Shown here piece by piece: positions 24,301-37,200 of a DNA stretch of 64,000 nt. This DNA is from Cydia pomonella. Lineage: Eukaryota > Arthropoda > Insecta > Lepidoptera > Tortricidae. Made by a program: the position numbers and the translations under genes. Location: the NCBI RefSeq assembly GCF_033807575.1, contig NC_084711.1, positions 1-64,000 on the forward strand, written 5' to 3'. The notes beneath the pieces were generated by a model, which saw only the letters and a program-made list of their open reading frames with translations, searched no databases and was not told the DNA's origin. How positions within the stretch are numbered: position 1 is the first letter of the stretch; every line of letters begins with the position of its first letter.

Positions 24301-27300
24301 TGTCTTACTCAGGAATGTGATACGTGGGTAATACTGAATTTTCATCAAAATTTCTGCTAGGCATTTTAGGGTCTACTTCTAAGGAGAAGACGAAACTATA
24401 GGCTACTGACTTCTGTCTGTAATCTTCTGCGAGGAAACTCGGGACTTCCCTGAACGGGTTGCACAAGTCGTACGCCTGTTCGTTCCTTTTATGGCTAGGG
24501 CCCAATTTAATTTCCGATCGCGAAGTCGTCACTTATTAGCTGTGCTTAAAACACTTCTTGTATTCGTTTTTCATTTTTGCATTAGTACTGTTTGTCATCT
24601 CCTTAGGACTGTATCATGTACTAGTCTGTATACTACTGTTTTTAATTTCACAGTGTATAAGTTCTCTGTAATTCTTTGAATCAATAAAAAAATGGTTTTA
24701 TTAAATGCGAAGTTCCTTGCGAACGGGACGCCACTAGTCTGTATACTGACCTAGTGCGGCGGGAGGCAGCGCGCGCGGCACGAGCCGCAGATGTATCCGC
24801 AGCGTGGCCTCGGGCGGGCGCGGCGGCGCGGGCGGCGGCGCGGCGCACAGCTCCTCCAGCAGGCGGCGCGGCGGCGCCAGGTGCCGCGCGCGGTGCGCCG
24901 CGAGGGGCCCGCCCCTAGTCTGTATACTGACCTAGTGCAGCGGGAGGCAGCGCGCGCGGCACGAGCCGCAGATGTATCCGCAGCGTGGCCTCGGGCGGGC
25001 GCGGCGGCGCGGGCGGCGGCGCGGCGCACAGCTCCTCCAGCAGGCGGCGCGGCGGCGCCAGGTGCCGCGCGCGGTGCGCCGCGAGGGGCCCGCCACCAGT
25101 CTGTATACTGACCTAGTGCAGCGGGAGGCAGCGCGCGCGGCACGAGCCGCAGATGTATCCGCAGCGTGGCCTCGGGCGGGCGCGGCGGCGCGGGCGGCGG
25201 CGCGGCGCACAGCTCCTCCAGCAGGCGGCGCGGCGGCGCCAGGTGCCGCGCGCGGTGCGCCGCGAGGGGCCCGCCCCTAGTCTGTATACTGACCTAGTGC
25301 AGCGGGAGGCAGCGCGCGCGGCACGAGCCGCAGATGTATCCGCAGCGTGGCCTCGGGCGGGCGCGGCGGCGCGGGCGGCGGCGCGGCGCACAGCTCCTCC
25401 AGCAGGCGGCGCGGCGGCGCCAGGTGCCGCGCGCGGTGCGCCGCGAGGGGCCCGCCCCTAGTCTGTATACTGACCTAGTGCGGCGGGAGGCAGCGCGCGC
25501 GGCACGAGCCGCAGATGTATCCGCAGCGTGGCCTCGGGCGGGCGCGGCGGCGCGGGCGGCGGCGCGGCGCACAGCTCCTCCAGCAGGCGGCGCGGCGGCG
25601 CCAGGTGCCGCGCGCGGTGCGCCGCGAGGGGCCCGCCACCAGTCTGTATACTGACCTAGTGCAGCGGGAGGCAGCGCGCGCGGCACGAGCCGCAGATGTA
25701 TCCGCAGCGTGGCCTCGGGCGGGCGCGGCGGCGCGGGCGGCGGCGCGGCGCACAGCTCCTCCAGCAGGCGGCGCGGCGGCGCCAGGTGCCGCGCGCGGTG
25801 CGCCGCGAGGGGCCCGCCCCTAGTCTGTATACTGACCTAGTGCAGCGGGAGGCAGCGCGCGCGGCACGAGCCGCAGATGTATCCGCAGCGTGGCCTCGGG
25901 CGGGCGCGGCGGCGCGGGCGGCGGCGCGGCGCACAGCTCCTCCAGCAGGCGGCGCGGCGGCGCCAGGTGCCGCGCGCGGTGCGCCGCGAGGGGCCCGCCC
26001 CTAGTCTGTATACTGACCTAGTGCAGCGGGAGGCAGCGCGCGCGGCACGAGCCGCAGATGTATCCGCAGCGTGGCCTCGGGCGGGCGCGGCGGCGCGGGC
26101 GGCGGCGCGGCGCACAGCTCCTCCAGCAGGCGGCGCGGCGGCGCCAGGTGCCGCGCGCGGTGCGCCGCGAAGGCGCCCGCGTCGCCGGCTTCGAGGGAGG
26201 CGAGGTCGCCGCCGAGACGCGCCGCGCACGCTATCCGCTCCCGCACCTGTATAGAGAGAGACGATTATCTCTGCGACGAACACGTTTCGAAAATGTCAAG
26301 GACCGCTTCCCACGGGAAAATAGCACCGCCACGAGGGGCGAGGCGACGGCGCGCGGCTCGAACAGGTCGGGGTGTTGTACAGAATACCCACCTCCTCCAG
26401 CAGTACGACGGCAGGCACGTGTATCCGCAGCGCGTCCATGTGGAAGGGCGAGGCGACGGCGCGCGGCTCGAACAGGTCGGGGTGTTGTACAGAATACCCA
26501 CCTCCTCCAGCAGTACGACGGCAGGCACGTGTATCCGCAGCGCGTCCATGTGGAAGGGCGAGGCGACGGCGCGCGGCTCGAACAGGTCGGGGTGTTGTAC
26601 AGAATACCCACCTCCTCCAGCAGTACGACGGCAGGCACGTGTATCCGCAGCGCGTCCATGTGGAAGGGCGAGGCGACGGCGCGCGGCTCGAACAGGTCGG
26701 GGTGTTGTACAGAATACCCACCTCCTCCAGCAGTACGACGGCAGGCACGTGTATCCGCAGCGCGTCCATGTGGAAGGGCGAGGCGACGGCGCGCGGCTCG
26801 AACAGGTCGGGGTGTTGTACAGAATACCCACCTCCTCCAGCAGTACGACGGCAGGCACGTGTATCCGCAGCGCGTCCATGTGGAAGGGCGAGGCGACGGC
26901 GCGCGGCTCGAACAGGTCGGGGTGTTGTACAGAATACCCACCTCCTCCAGCAGTACGACGGCAGGCACGTGTATCCGCAGCGCGTCCATGTGGAAGGGCG
27001 AGGCGACGGCGCGCGGCTCGAACAGGTCGGGGTGGTTGCACACTTTCCGCAGCTGCATGAGAACGTTGATCACGCTCAGCAGGTTGCCGGACGCCAGGCT
27101 CTCTTTCGTCCTGCACATCAAATATACAAGTGTGAAAAGTTTATCAGGCTCTTCAGGGGAATTTGCTGCAATCGGGAAGACCTACAAATTTGATTCGCTT
27201 AAAGTGCGCTGCTGCGGCGCCTTAAGGCACCTGCCGCTCCAGGTCCGCCTTCAGCCGCCGCAGCAGGAACGGTTCTAAATGAAGTGGTGAACTCACTTGG

Positions 27301-28210
27301 CCCTCGCCATGAAGTCGTCGTAGAGGCAGCGCTGCCGCTTGGCGAGGCGGCACAGCAGCACATGCTCGTACTTGCGCGGCATCTGCCGCTCCACGTCCGC
27401 CTTCAGCCGCCGCAGCAGGAACGGCCGCAGCACCTGCACAACACACAAGAACAATCGGTTAATAATCATAATACAAATAGCATAATACAAAACTAAAATA
27501 CAATTGATCATCAAATCATCCCGATATATTCCTACTGGCAAAATTAGAAAAATTTTAGCTGCATTATTGTTACGTTGAGTAAGTGTATTACGTAGTAAAA
27601 TCTTCTGTAAGTTGTTCACATCGAGTTGAATTAATTCACTTGAATATTATACCATAAAATACCATAATTTAACCCAAATTTTTATAAATACCTAAAGAAA
27701 TACATGTTTTTTTTTTTCTTGTTGAATTTTTGATTATTAAGTGCATTTATGGTACCATTTGTTTGATTATTGATTTCACCTACGACTCCTACGCGTCTGA
27801 ATTGTAAAAAAAGCATAAAAATGAAAATAACATTTTGAAACTTTAAAAAATTCTCGAGATACTCGAGAAACTCGAGAAATACTGGTCGAGAATTCCCTTG
27901 CCTCGAGAAATAAAAAAGGTCGAGAAACCAGAAACTCTATTTATATAATTCAAAAAAAATCAGTAGCTTAAAAAACAAATTACAATATCTGCGCTGGTGC
28001 CTCTTTTTAAGTGAGAAAACACTTGTGCTAAGAGAGCACCGCTCTTCCACGCGGTTAATTTACAGTAACTTAGATGTAGAAAGTATGTTAAACTATAGAA
28101 AAGTAACAGATACCTAACAACATTTTTTCATTTACAAAATTTTTAACAAGACACTATTATGATACAAGAGATGCATTGGGTACTTAATATAAAATAGACG
28201 TGCGTGTGTG

Positions 28211-28288
<78 letters not shown>

Positions 28289-31200
28289 TGTTTGGGTCTA
28301 TATCAATGTTCGCTATACTTATTTTGAATTAAGTTTTCTATGTCATTGTAGCTTTTAGTTTTTAGCCATTTAGTTAACCTATTCTTACACTCGTATGTAG
28401 TGCAGGAATAAATGTCAATGTGTTTGTTGATCCGATTATACAGATTGCAAGATTGTGCCTGTTGCTGTCTTCTGGCAAATGCCGTTTTCACTGTATGGGT
28501 TTTAATTACGTTAATATTTTTCCTACGTGTGCATGTATTGTTTGTTTTGTATGTAGTTCGCTTATGTGTTTTTAGAATAAGATTTAGAATGTACAATTTT
28601 CTCACAGACAATAAATTGCAGAGTGAATAGAGTTTGTTAGTTGGGAATCTGAACGGCTTTCGGTGCATGACTTTTACCAATGCTCTTTGAGCTCTCTCAA
28701 GCTCAAGAAACTTAGTCTTTGTGGCACCACCCCATACAGAGATACAGTATGTGATGACGGATTGAGCCAGCGATACGTAAACTTGATTAAGCACAGTTTT
28801 TGACACTACATGCCTAAGATTTTGGAAAGTCCAGGTCAGTTTGCGGATCCTATTCATTATGTTCTCAGCATGAAGGTGCCACGTGAGACGCTGGTCGATC
28901 GTAACTCCAAGGTATTTTGTGTATTCCACTTTGCGAATAGATGGGCAGGAGCAGATGGCTAGTTGGTTGCAGCAATTATGTATCCTGATTGAGAATTCAT
29001 TTCCTGGTTGTGTACGGTTACAGTTGGAGAAGCAAATAAAGTTTGTTTTGATGGTATTTAGGGTGAGCAAGTGTCTCTGCAGCCAGTAAGCGATTTTGGT
29101 GAGGCCAAGTTCTGCAGAGAGGCAAACTTCCTCCCACGTGTCTCCTGAGAATACCACAGCTGTGTCATCTGCATAAGTGAATATAGTTCCAGCCTCAATA
29201 GACATGTTACATAATTCATTTATATAGACTAGGAACGGCGTAGGGCCTAGGACACTACCCTGTGGTACTCCGTAGGATATGGGGCGTTCATCACTGATAT
29301 AATTACCTAGTTTTACCTTCTGTATTCGGTTCTGGAGGTAACTACTAAAGAGAGATAGAGAGGTGCCTCTTATGCCTTTCTTTTCCAATATGTTAATAAG
29401 GATGGGAACCGACACGGTATCAAAAGCCTTCTTCAGGTCTAGAAAAACTGATATTAATAATAAGTGAAGATAGTGCAGTAACAGCGTCCTCTGTCGAAAT
29501 ACCTTTTCTGAAGCCGTACTGTGCTTTCGATAGGATATTAAATTTATTTAAGTAATTGGTTAGTCTATTGTTTAGCAGTTTTTCCAGAACCTTCGAGATA
29601 GCGGGTAGCACCGATATTGGCCGGTAGTTAGATACGTCACTTTTGCTTCCTCCCTTGTAAACAGGGGTAATGACCGCTTGTTTAAGGACATCAGGGAATA
29701 TCCCCTGTTCAAAGCACAGGTTCGCTATACGTGATATTATAGGGACTACGGTATTACTGGCCACCTTTAAACATTGAGTTGAGATGCCGTCCCATCCAGG
29801 AGCACTACTTGATTTTAAGCTGGACAAGATTGAGATTACCTCTCTGGGGTCAGTTTCTAGTAGAGCAAAAGAGTTCACCACCGTGTTATTTGAAGTTGAG
29901 TCATCGAGTGCTACATGACTTGTTGGATTACTAGCAGCTGGTGAAATAAGTTCTGCAAGAGATTTACCGACGTCAGAAAAATACTGGTTGATAGCGTTTA
30001 TTGACTCCGTCGGCGATCCTCTGATGTCTAGCAGCTCATAAATCTCAGTTCTATCAGATTTGCGATTAGTTATCTTATTTATCGTTTTCCAGAGCATCTT
30101 AGGATTGTTGCTAGCTTTGTCTAATTGATCCTTTTCGTATTTTCGTTTTAGTTTCTTGATTATGGTATTGCAGTAATTTCGGTATCTTTTATAAGTAATT
30201 TTTAGTACGATGTTGTCTGGATTCCTCTGAACACTTTTCTGCATATGGTTTCTATTTTTGATGCATCTTAGAATTCCTGGGGTAATCCATGGTTTAATAA
30301 TGCGATTTCGCCTTGGAATTAAAGTAACAATAGTGTTTTCCGAGAGGCAACGTCTAATTTTTTCTATAAACATTTCCGTTAGTGTATTAGGATCATATAG
30401 ATCAAACAGTTCAGCTAGGTTGTCTTTTTGGAGAGTACTGTGCGCATTCTCGAAATTTACTTTTATTATCTTTTTACCACAGCATTTAGGGATATCAGTG
30501 CTACCGATTTTAAGCAGTATCATCGCGTGGTCAGTTATCGTTGTGTCTAGAACAAGTCTTAGCGTTCGAAAGATTATTGTCGAGCTTTAACATAAAATGG
30601 TCAAGGCAAGCACCCTCCCTTGTGGGTAGAATATGCCCAGGTAACAATCCGTGCATTGCCAACATATTTAGGTTGTACCGTTCGATGAGAGTTGTGGGAG
30701 AATTAAAACTGCAGCGTTCATGCAGATAGGTAGTGCAAGACAATTTATTAAAGTAAACAACTATACTCGATGATTTTTAGAACCCGTAACGCCATCTGTT
30801 CGCGGTAATGAGTTTTAATACATAAGATAGATAGGTTCACATGCAAAATTAGGACTTTATAATTATAGTGAATACATAGTAGATGGCGTAAACAACTAAA
30901 AGCATTAATTAACTTGAACATACTCCCCCGGAAAGGACGGAGTCCTTTATACAAGGTAAAACACATAATTTAGTTATAGATCTTTGAATAACTCCAGAAA
31001 TTGTCCGTATTTCATATGTCCGAGTTAAGCCATCAGGTCCTGGATGCTTCCCTATAACACGGCCCATTGGCCAGCTTCCAGGCGGGAGTCGTTGATCTTT
31101 GACCAATACCAGATCGCCTATGTCCAGATCTTTGGTTACGCGGTTCCATTTAGGACGTTGCTGAAGCCGGGTTAAGAACTCCTTCTGCCATTGTCTCCAA

Positions 31201-34200
31201 AAATCTTGCAACATCTTTTGCGTAAGCTGCCATCTAGATAGCTGGTGAATCTTAGAGTCCGTATAGTCATCATCAGGGATACTAACAATCTGTTCAGTGG
31301 TCAGAAAATGACCTGGGGTTAATGGTTGTAATGAGTCCGGATCGTCATTGAGAGGGTATAAAGGCCGAGAATTGAGGCATCCTTCAATCTGGGCGAGTAA
31401 CGTCGTCAATTCTTCAAAGGTGAGGGTTGAGTTTCCTATTACCCTTTTCATATGGTATTTGATTGATTTTACGCCGGCCTCCCATATACCACCAAAATTA
31501 GGAGCTGCAGGAGGGATATATTTCCATGTAATCCTCATATTATCTAACTGGGCTGCAAACTCATCTGGGATTCTTGCTTGACCTTGGCGCCACATGGCTA
31601 TCAAGTCCTTCTTGGCTCCAATGAAATTTGTGCCATGGTCGCTCCACATCTCTGCGCATCGTCCTCGTCTAGATACGAATCGCCTTAAAGCCGCTAGAAA
31701 TGCCTCTGTACTTAAACTACTCACGAGTTCGATGTGAAACGCTCTGGTCACCATGCAGACAAAAAAAGATATGTACGCCTTAGTGGATTTTGCTCCACGG
31801 CCTTTGCTCATCCGCACATTTATAGGTCCTGCAAAATCTACTCCGCTGATCAGAAAAGGCTTTGCGGGTTTTACTCTTATAGCAGGTAGATCTCCCATTA
31901 GCTGATTGCTAGTTTCTCCTCTCTGCCGGATACAAACGATGCAGTTGCGTACATATTTCTTTATTTTATTAGTCATGTTGATTAGCCAGTATTTGGATCG
32001 AAGATACATCACCATCAACTGTGGACCGCCATGAAGAGTGCTGCTGTGTGCTTCTGCTAGAAGAAGAGGTAACAGAGCATTGTCCTTCGTGATTATAATG
32101 GGGTGCTTCTGTTGGGCTTCTAAATCAGCATGGCGAAGTCGGCCGCCTACTCTCAACACACCCTTTGGATCTAAAAAGGGGGCGAGTGACAACAATCGAC
32201 TTTTTCTTTTCAGCTGTTTCTTACTCTTTAAATCATCAATTTCTTCTTGAAATTCGATTTCCTGGGTTCGTCTTAAGCAAATGGTAAGTGCTTCATCTCT
32301 CTCTTTAGTCATCAGGTAAGTTGGTAAGTGATCTTTATTTTCTCTCTTTCTTTTCAGATGCAGCATCCATCTTCGACAGTATGCGATTATTCTCACCAGT
32401 TTCCCGAGCGACGAGTATTTAGCAATCAAGGTAAGTATTAAATCCTCTTCCTTTTCTTTAGTTGTAGTAGCCAATGTTTTAATAACTTTTCTGCATTCTA
32501 AGTCTGTTTCAGGTACTACTGTTCCCGGCAGTTCAAGGGCTGGCTCTTTGAGAAACGCCGGTCCATCCCACCAGAGTGTATTTTCCAAGAGCTTTTTTGG
32601 CATAACTCCTCGTGAGGCTGGGTCTGCAGGATTGTGTTTAGTATTGACGTAATACCACCCGTTTATCTCATTCATTTTGTTAATTTCAGTAACTCGATTT
32701 TTTACAAAAGGAGTCCATCGACCTGGGTCTCCTTTTATCCATGACAGAACAACTTGTGAGTCCGACCAGGCAAATACTTGATGTTTTTGAACTTTTAATA
32801 TGCTTACAACGTGTTTCAGGAGTCTACACAGTAGAACAGCTGCGCACATCTCTAATCTTGGCATGGATATTTGCTTCAAAGGGGCTGTTTTCGTTTTAGC
32901 CGTGAGTAGAGATACTTGTACTTGCCCGTCTGTGTCGATGGCTCGGATGTATATTACTGCTGCGTAAGCGCTCATCGAGGCATCAGAAAATCCATGAACC
33001 TCAATCGAACTTCTGTCTGCATTTGTATGTACCCAACGATTTATCTTTACTTCTGTCAGTGCAGGAATCTCATTTCTAAACTTCATCCACTCTTCCTTCA
33101 CTTCAGCTGCGAGTTCTTCATCCCAACCAACACCTAATTGCCATAATTTCTGCATGAATGTTTTAGCGATGACTACTGCAGGCGCCAGCCAACCCATCGG
33201 ATCAAATAATGATGCTATATCTGCTAAAACATTCCGCTTCGTGACTGGTTGTTCAGGTAAGTCTTTCAAATTATTCGTAATTTGCAATTTGTCTTCTTTA
33301 GTGTTCCAAATTATACCCATCTACTTCTCTTTGGGCCTTTGGAGATCGTTTTACAGGTTCAATCTCTTGCATGAATGCTTCACTATTTGAACTCCACTTT
33401 TGAAGTTCAAACCCACCCTTTTTGAGAATTGCTGTAATTTCTTTCTGATTTCTTTTAGCTTGCTCTTCTGTTTCATGCCCCGACAGAACGTCGTCCATGT
33501 AGAAATCTTCCAATATGATACGCTGTGTTTCAGGATACTCTTGACCCTCATCTATCGCAACTTGACGTAAGGTTTTGATGGCCAAGTAGGGAGCGCAAGA
33601 GGTCCCGAAGGTAACGGTAAGTAATTTGTAATCTTCTATTGGTTTTTTAGTATCGGTTCTCCAAACGATGCTTTGATAATTTGTATCTGCCTCATCAACT
33701 TCAATCTGCCGATACATTTTAATGATGTCTGCGACATATGCGATTTTGTGTGTTCTCCATCTCAGCAGTATATCGCGTAAATCTTGTTGAAGAGTAGGGC
33801 CTATGAGTAATGCATCGTTTAAGGTAGCCCCATTAGTTCCAGCACATGAAGCATGAAATACAATTCTCACCCTTGTAGTTTCTTTGTCTTCCCTTATAAT
33901 AGCGTGGTGGGGGAGATACACGCAATTCTCGGTTATTTTTTTATCATCTACTTTCTTCATGTGTTGTAGTTCTAGGTACTCTTTTAAGACGTCGTTGTAA
34001 TCATCTTTCAATTTTGGATTCTTATCTAATCTTCTTTCTAGCGACATCCATCTCTTCACTGCTATCTCTCGTGAGTCACGTGGTAAAACAGGTGTATCTT
34101 CTCTAAATGGCAGCCTGACCACGTAACGACCATCTTCTCTTCTTTTGTGCGTCTTCTCATAAATGTCTTCTGCCTTCTTTTCGTCTGAGGTTAGTGTATG

Positions 34201-37200
34201 GCTTTCTTCTTCTATGGTTTCTAACTCCCAGAACTTCTTCAGCATGTTATTAAGATCAACATTAAGATGCATGCTGACGATGTTTTTTGTGGCAGTGTGC
34301 TCTGTCCTCACATTCCCGCAAATTATCCACCCCAGGTGACTGTCTTGTGCTATAGGTGTTCCTGAGGGGCCATTGATCACTCCAGGTTTAATAACTTCGC
34401 TCCAAATTTCGACTCCTAAAAGCAAGTCGATGTGACCTGGAGTGTGACAAGTTGGATCTGCGAGGCACAACTTCTCGACATGTTTCCAGTTTTCCATCTT
34501 CACTTCATTCTCCGGCATAATGTCGGTGATGTGATGAACAACGTATGTAGTTGCTTTCATTTTCATTTTCAGCTCGATTCTTGATGAGAACTCTATTTCA
34601 GTTACATACTTAAGGGTAGTCTTCATCTTCTCGACCCCTGTTACATGCCCACCGACTGAGGTACGTCGTAAACGAAGCCTTTGTGCCGCGGCCTCAGTTA
34701 TAAAAGACTCTTGTGAGCATGGATCCAACAGCGCTCTCATCAAGTGTTTTTCTCCGTTCTCAGCGTATACTTGCACTAATGCAGTTGGCATCAGCCGCGC
34801 GTGACTCCCCGTAGTGAGGTGAGATATAATTATCTTTTTATTTTTATCTTCTTTTTCTTCCTTGATATCTTCTTTATTCTCTAAAAGCGGCGCTGATGAC
34901 TCCGGAACCGGCGCAGAGGTCTGAGACTGAGGGCTCCACGTGCTATGCAGCAGAGAGTGGTGTTTTCTCCCACATTGGCGGCAAGAAGATCGATGTTTGC
35001 AGAACTTAACTGAATGCCCCGGTACTAGGCAATTAAAACAAAGCCGCCAGCCTTGCACATATTCCACTCTCTTTTCTACTGCAAGTTTCGTAAATTCCTT
35101 ACAAGTGTATAATAGGTGGTCTTGGTTACAAAAAATGCATTTTTGTTCGCTTTTATTTATATGAAAACTTCTTTTATTTACAGGTGCAGTCGACGACGGA
35201 GCTTGTATCATTTCCAAAACACGAAATCTTTTTTCCAGGAACTTGGTTAACATGTTTAGTGTTGGTAATTCACTGATATCTAGGGACCCGAGCTCGAGTT
35301 CCCATTATTTATGTGACTCCGAGTCTAATTTATTTACAATTAAATGAATTACCAGAGTATCCCATGTATCAACTTGTATATCTTGATTCTTCAATTTATT
35401 CAAACATTCACTTGTGGTGTCTAACAAATCTCGTAACCCTTTCGATGTTCCCGTAGCTAATTTTCGTTGATTTACTAATCGTGTCAAAATTGTGTTAACA
35501 ATTATTCGTTTATTGTTGTATCTTTTTAATAAAACATTCCATGCCATGTCGTAATTACTCTCGCTGATAGGTATATGCTTAAGTAACTGTTCCGCCTCAC
35601 CCGATAAACAACTTTTTAAATAATGCATTTTTTGCACTTTATTGAGTGTGGTTTTATTGTGTATTAGCGATGTGTACATATCGTGAAACGAAGTCCATTC
35701 GTGATAACTGCCAGAGTACTGTGGGATATTAATTTTCGGCAGACGAACTTCATCACTCATACTAGTGGCATTTGGAGGGTTATGTGAACTCGATGCACTT
35801 TCTCCGCTTCGTGAATTTAACTTCAATAACAAATCCATCATATCTGACCGTAACTCGATGTATTGTTCTTCGACTTCCATAAAATAATCTTTTGTGAAAT
35901 ATTCATACTGTCCGCGATCTTTTTTAGATACTAATTTCAACATTTCCATGTGATTGCTGTGAAACCGAGTCCAATATTCGGTCAATATTTCCATCCGTAA
36001 CTGTACATAACCACTAGTTAATCTTTGTTTCGGTGATTTCTTGTAATTAGAAATAGCTTTCACCAACAACGCGTACACGTTTTCTTGTTCCTTTATATAG
36101 TCTTCCATAATGAAGATATACGCACACCAACGTTTGTATACACTTATCAAGTCTATTTATCACTTATTATACAGTTTTTTCACTTAAATTTCTTCATTAA
36201 TCCATTTAAATTCGTTAAAACGTGAACAACATTTGAGGTTAATTTCGCTGTCACACTAAAATAGTTCTTATATCCGTTCGGTAAGGACCACTTTTGTACC
36301 GTTCGATGAGAGTTGTGGGAGAATTAAAACTGCAGCGTTCATGCAGATAGGTAGTGCAAGACAATTTATTAAAGTAAACAACTATACTCGATGATTTTTA
36401 GAACCCGTAACGCCATCTGTTCGCGGTAATGAGTTTTAATACATAAGATAGATAGGTTCACATGCAAAATTAGGACTTTATAATTATAGTGAATACATAG
36501 TAGATGGCGTAAACAACTAAAAGCATTAATTAACTTGAACATAGGTAGTTTAATCTGTTTGCCTGTTCAAAAGATTTTTCGTTAGTTTTCTCTGCTATAT
36601 TGATATTAATATCTCCGGTTATGATAATATTTTTAGTTGACTTCATAGTGTCCAGATGAGAACATAGAGAAGAATTGAAACAGTCTGCGTTACTATTTGA
36701 TGGAGATCTGTATATGCCTAATATTATAGTGTTAAGAATAGAAATTTCTAGACATGAGGCATGTGTTAGTATAATTTACATATCAAATTTCAATGCTTCC
36801 AGAGATTTCGACGTTGGTCCGATTGTGCTATCTCCGGAATGCGCCTCGCTATTGTTCTGGGTCCGATGCACTAATTCTTCCGGTTCGATTGCGACCATAT
36901 GATGGTTGTAATAACGTTCACTTTGGCAAATTGTGGTTTTTGCATTTAACTAAATCAAAAAGACGAGTGATCTTGTACGAGTTTATTAAGCGACTGGTAG
37001 GACATATATAATAGAAAGAGAAGGCGGGAATATACTTAAACAGGCATGCATAAGTTTCAAATTTAACACAACAGTTACAATGACGAAACAGACCGACCTC
37101 CAGTTGTGGACCTTCCTTTGACGCTGCTGCGCGGCGAGCTGGCTGCACCCGCGAAGGCTGGAGCCTCGCCCGCGAGCGCGGCCACCGGCGCGAACCACTC

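Larger units (their letters stand above)
30674..36541 (-). mobile_element. BEL/Pao LTR retrotransposon, 5868 bp, identical LTRs
   Basis: 247-bp LTRs at 30674-30920 and 36295-36541 are identical by eye, each TG...CA on the minus strand. A perfect 5-bp target duplication, TAGGT, lies at 30669-30673 and 36542-36546; 5 bp is the BEL/Pao size. A primer site (TGGTCCTTACCG, 36279-36290) follows the 5' LTR and a purine tract (about 30923-30940) precedes the 3' LTR. The coding region has gag-pol domains but one in-frame stop (35305-35307) and one frameshift (about 33300-33320). It is nested in a LINE inside dom intron 8. Confidence 0.95.

Noticed and set aside
24751..26250. Repeated 92-130-residue open frames on both strands
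   Set aside because: These are translations of the 181-bp array in wrong frames. Only 26018-26246 on the minus strand is joined in phase to neighbouring exons.
26058..27278. 406-codon plus-strand frame across the 110-bp array
   Set aside because: Antisense of exon 10/11 DNA and its repeats. Its period is frame-breaking and no known domain appears.
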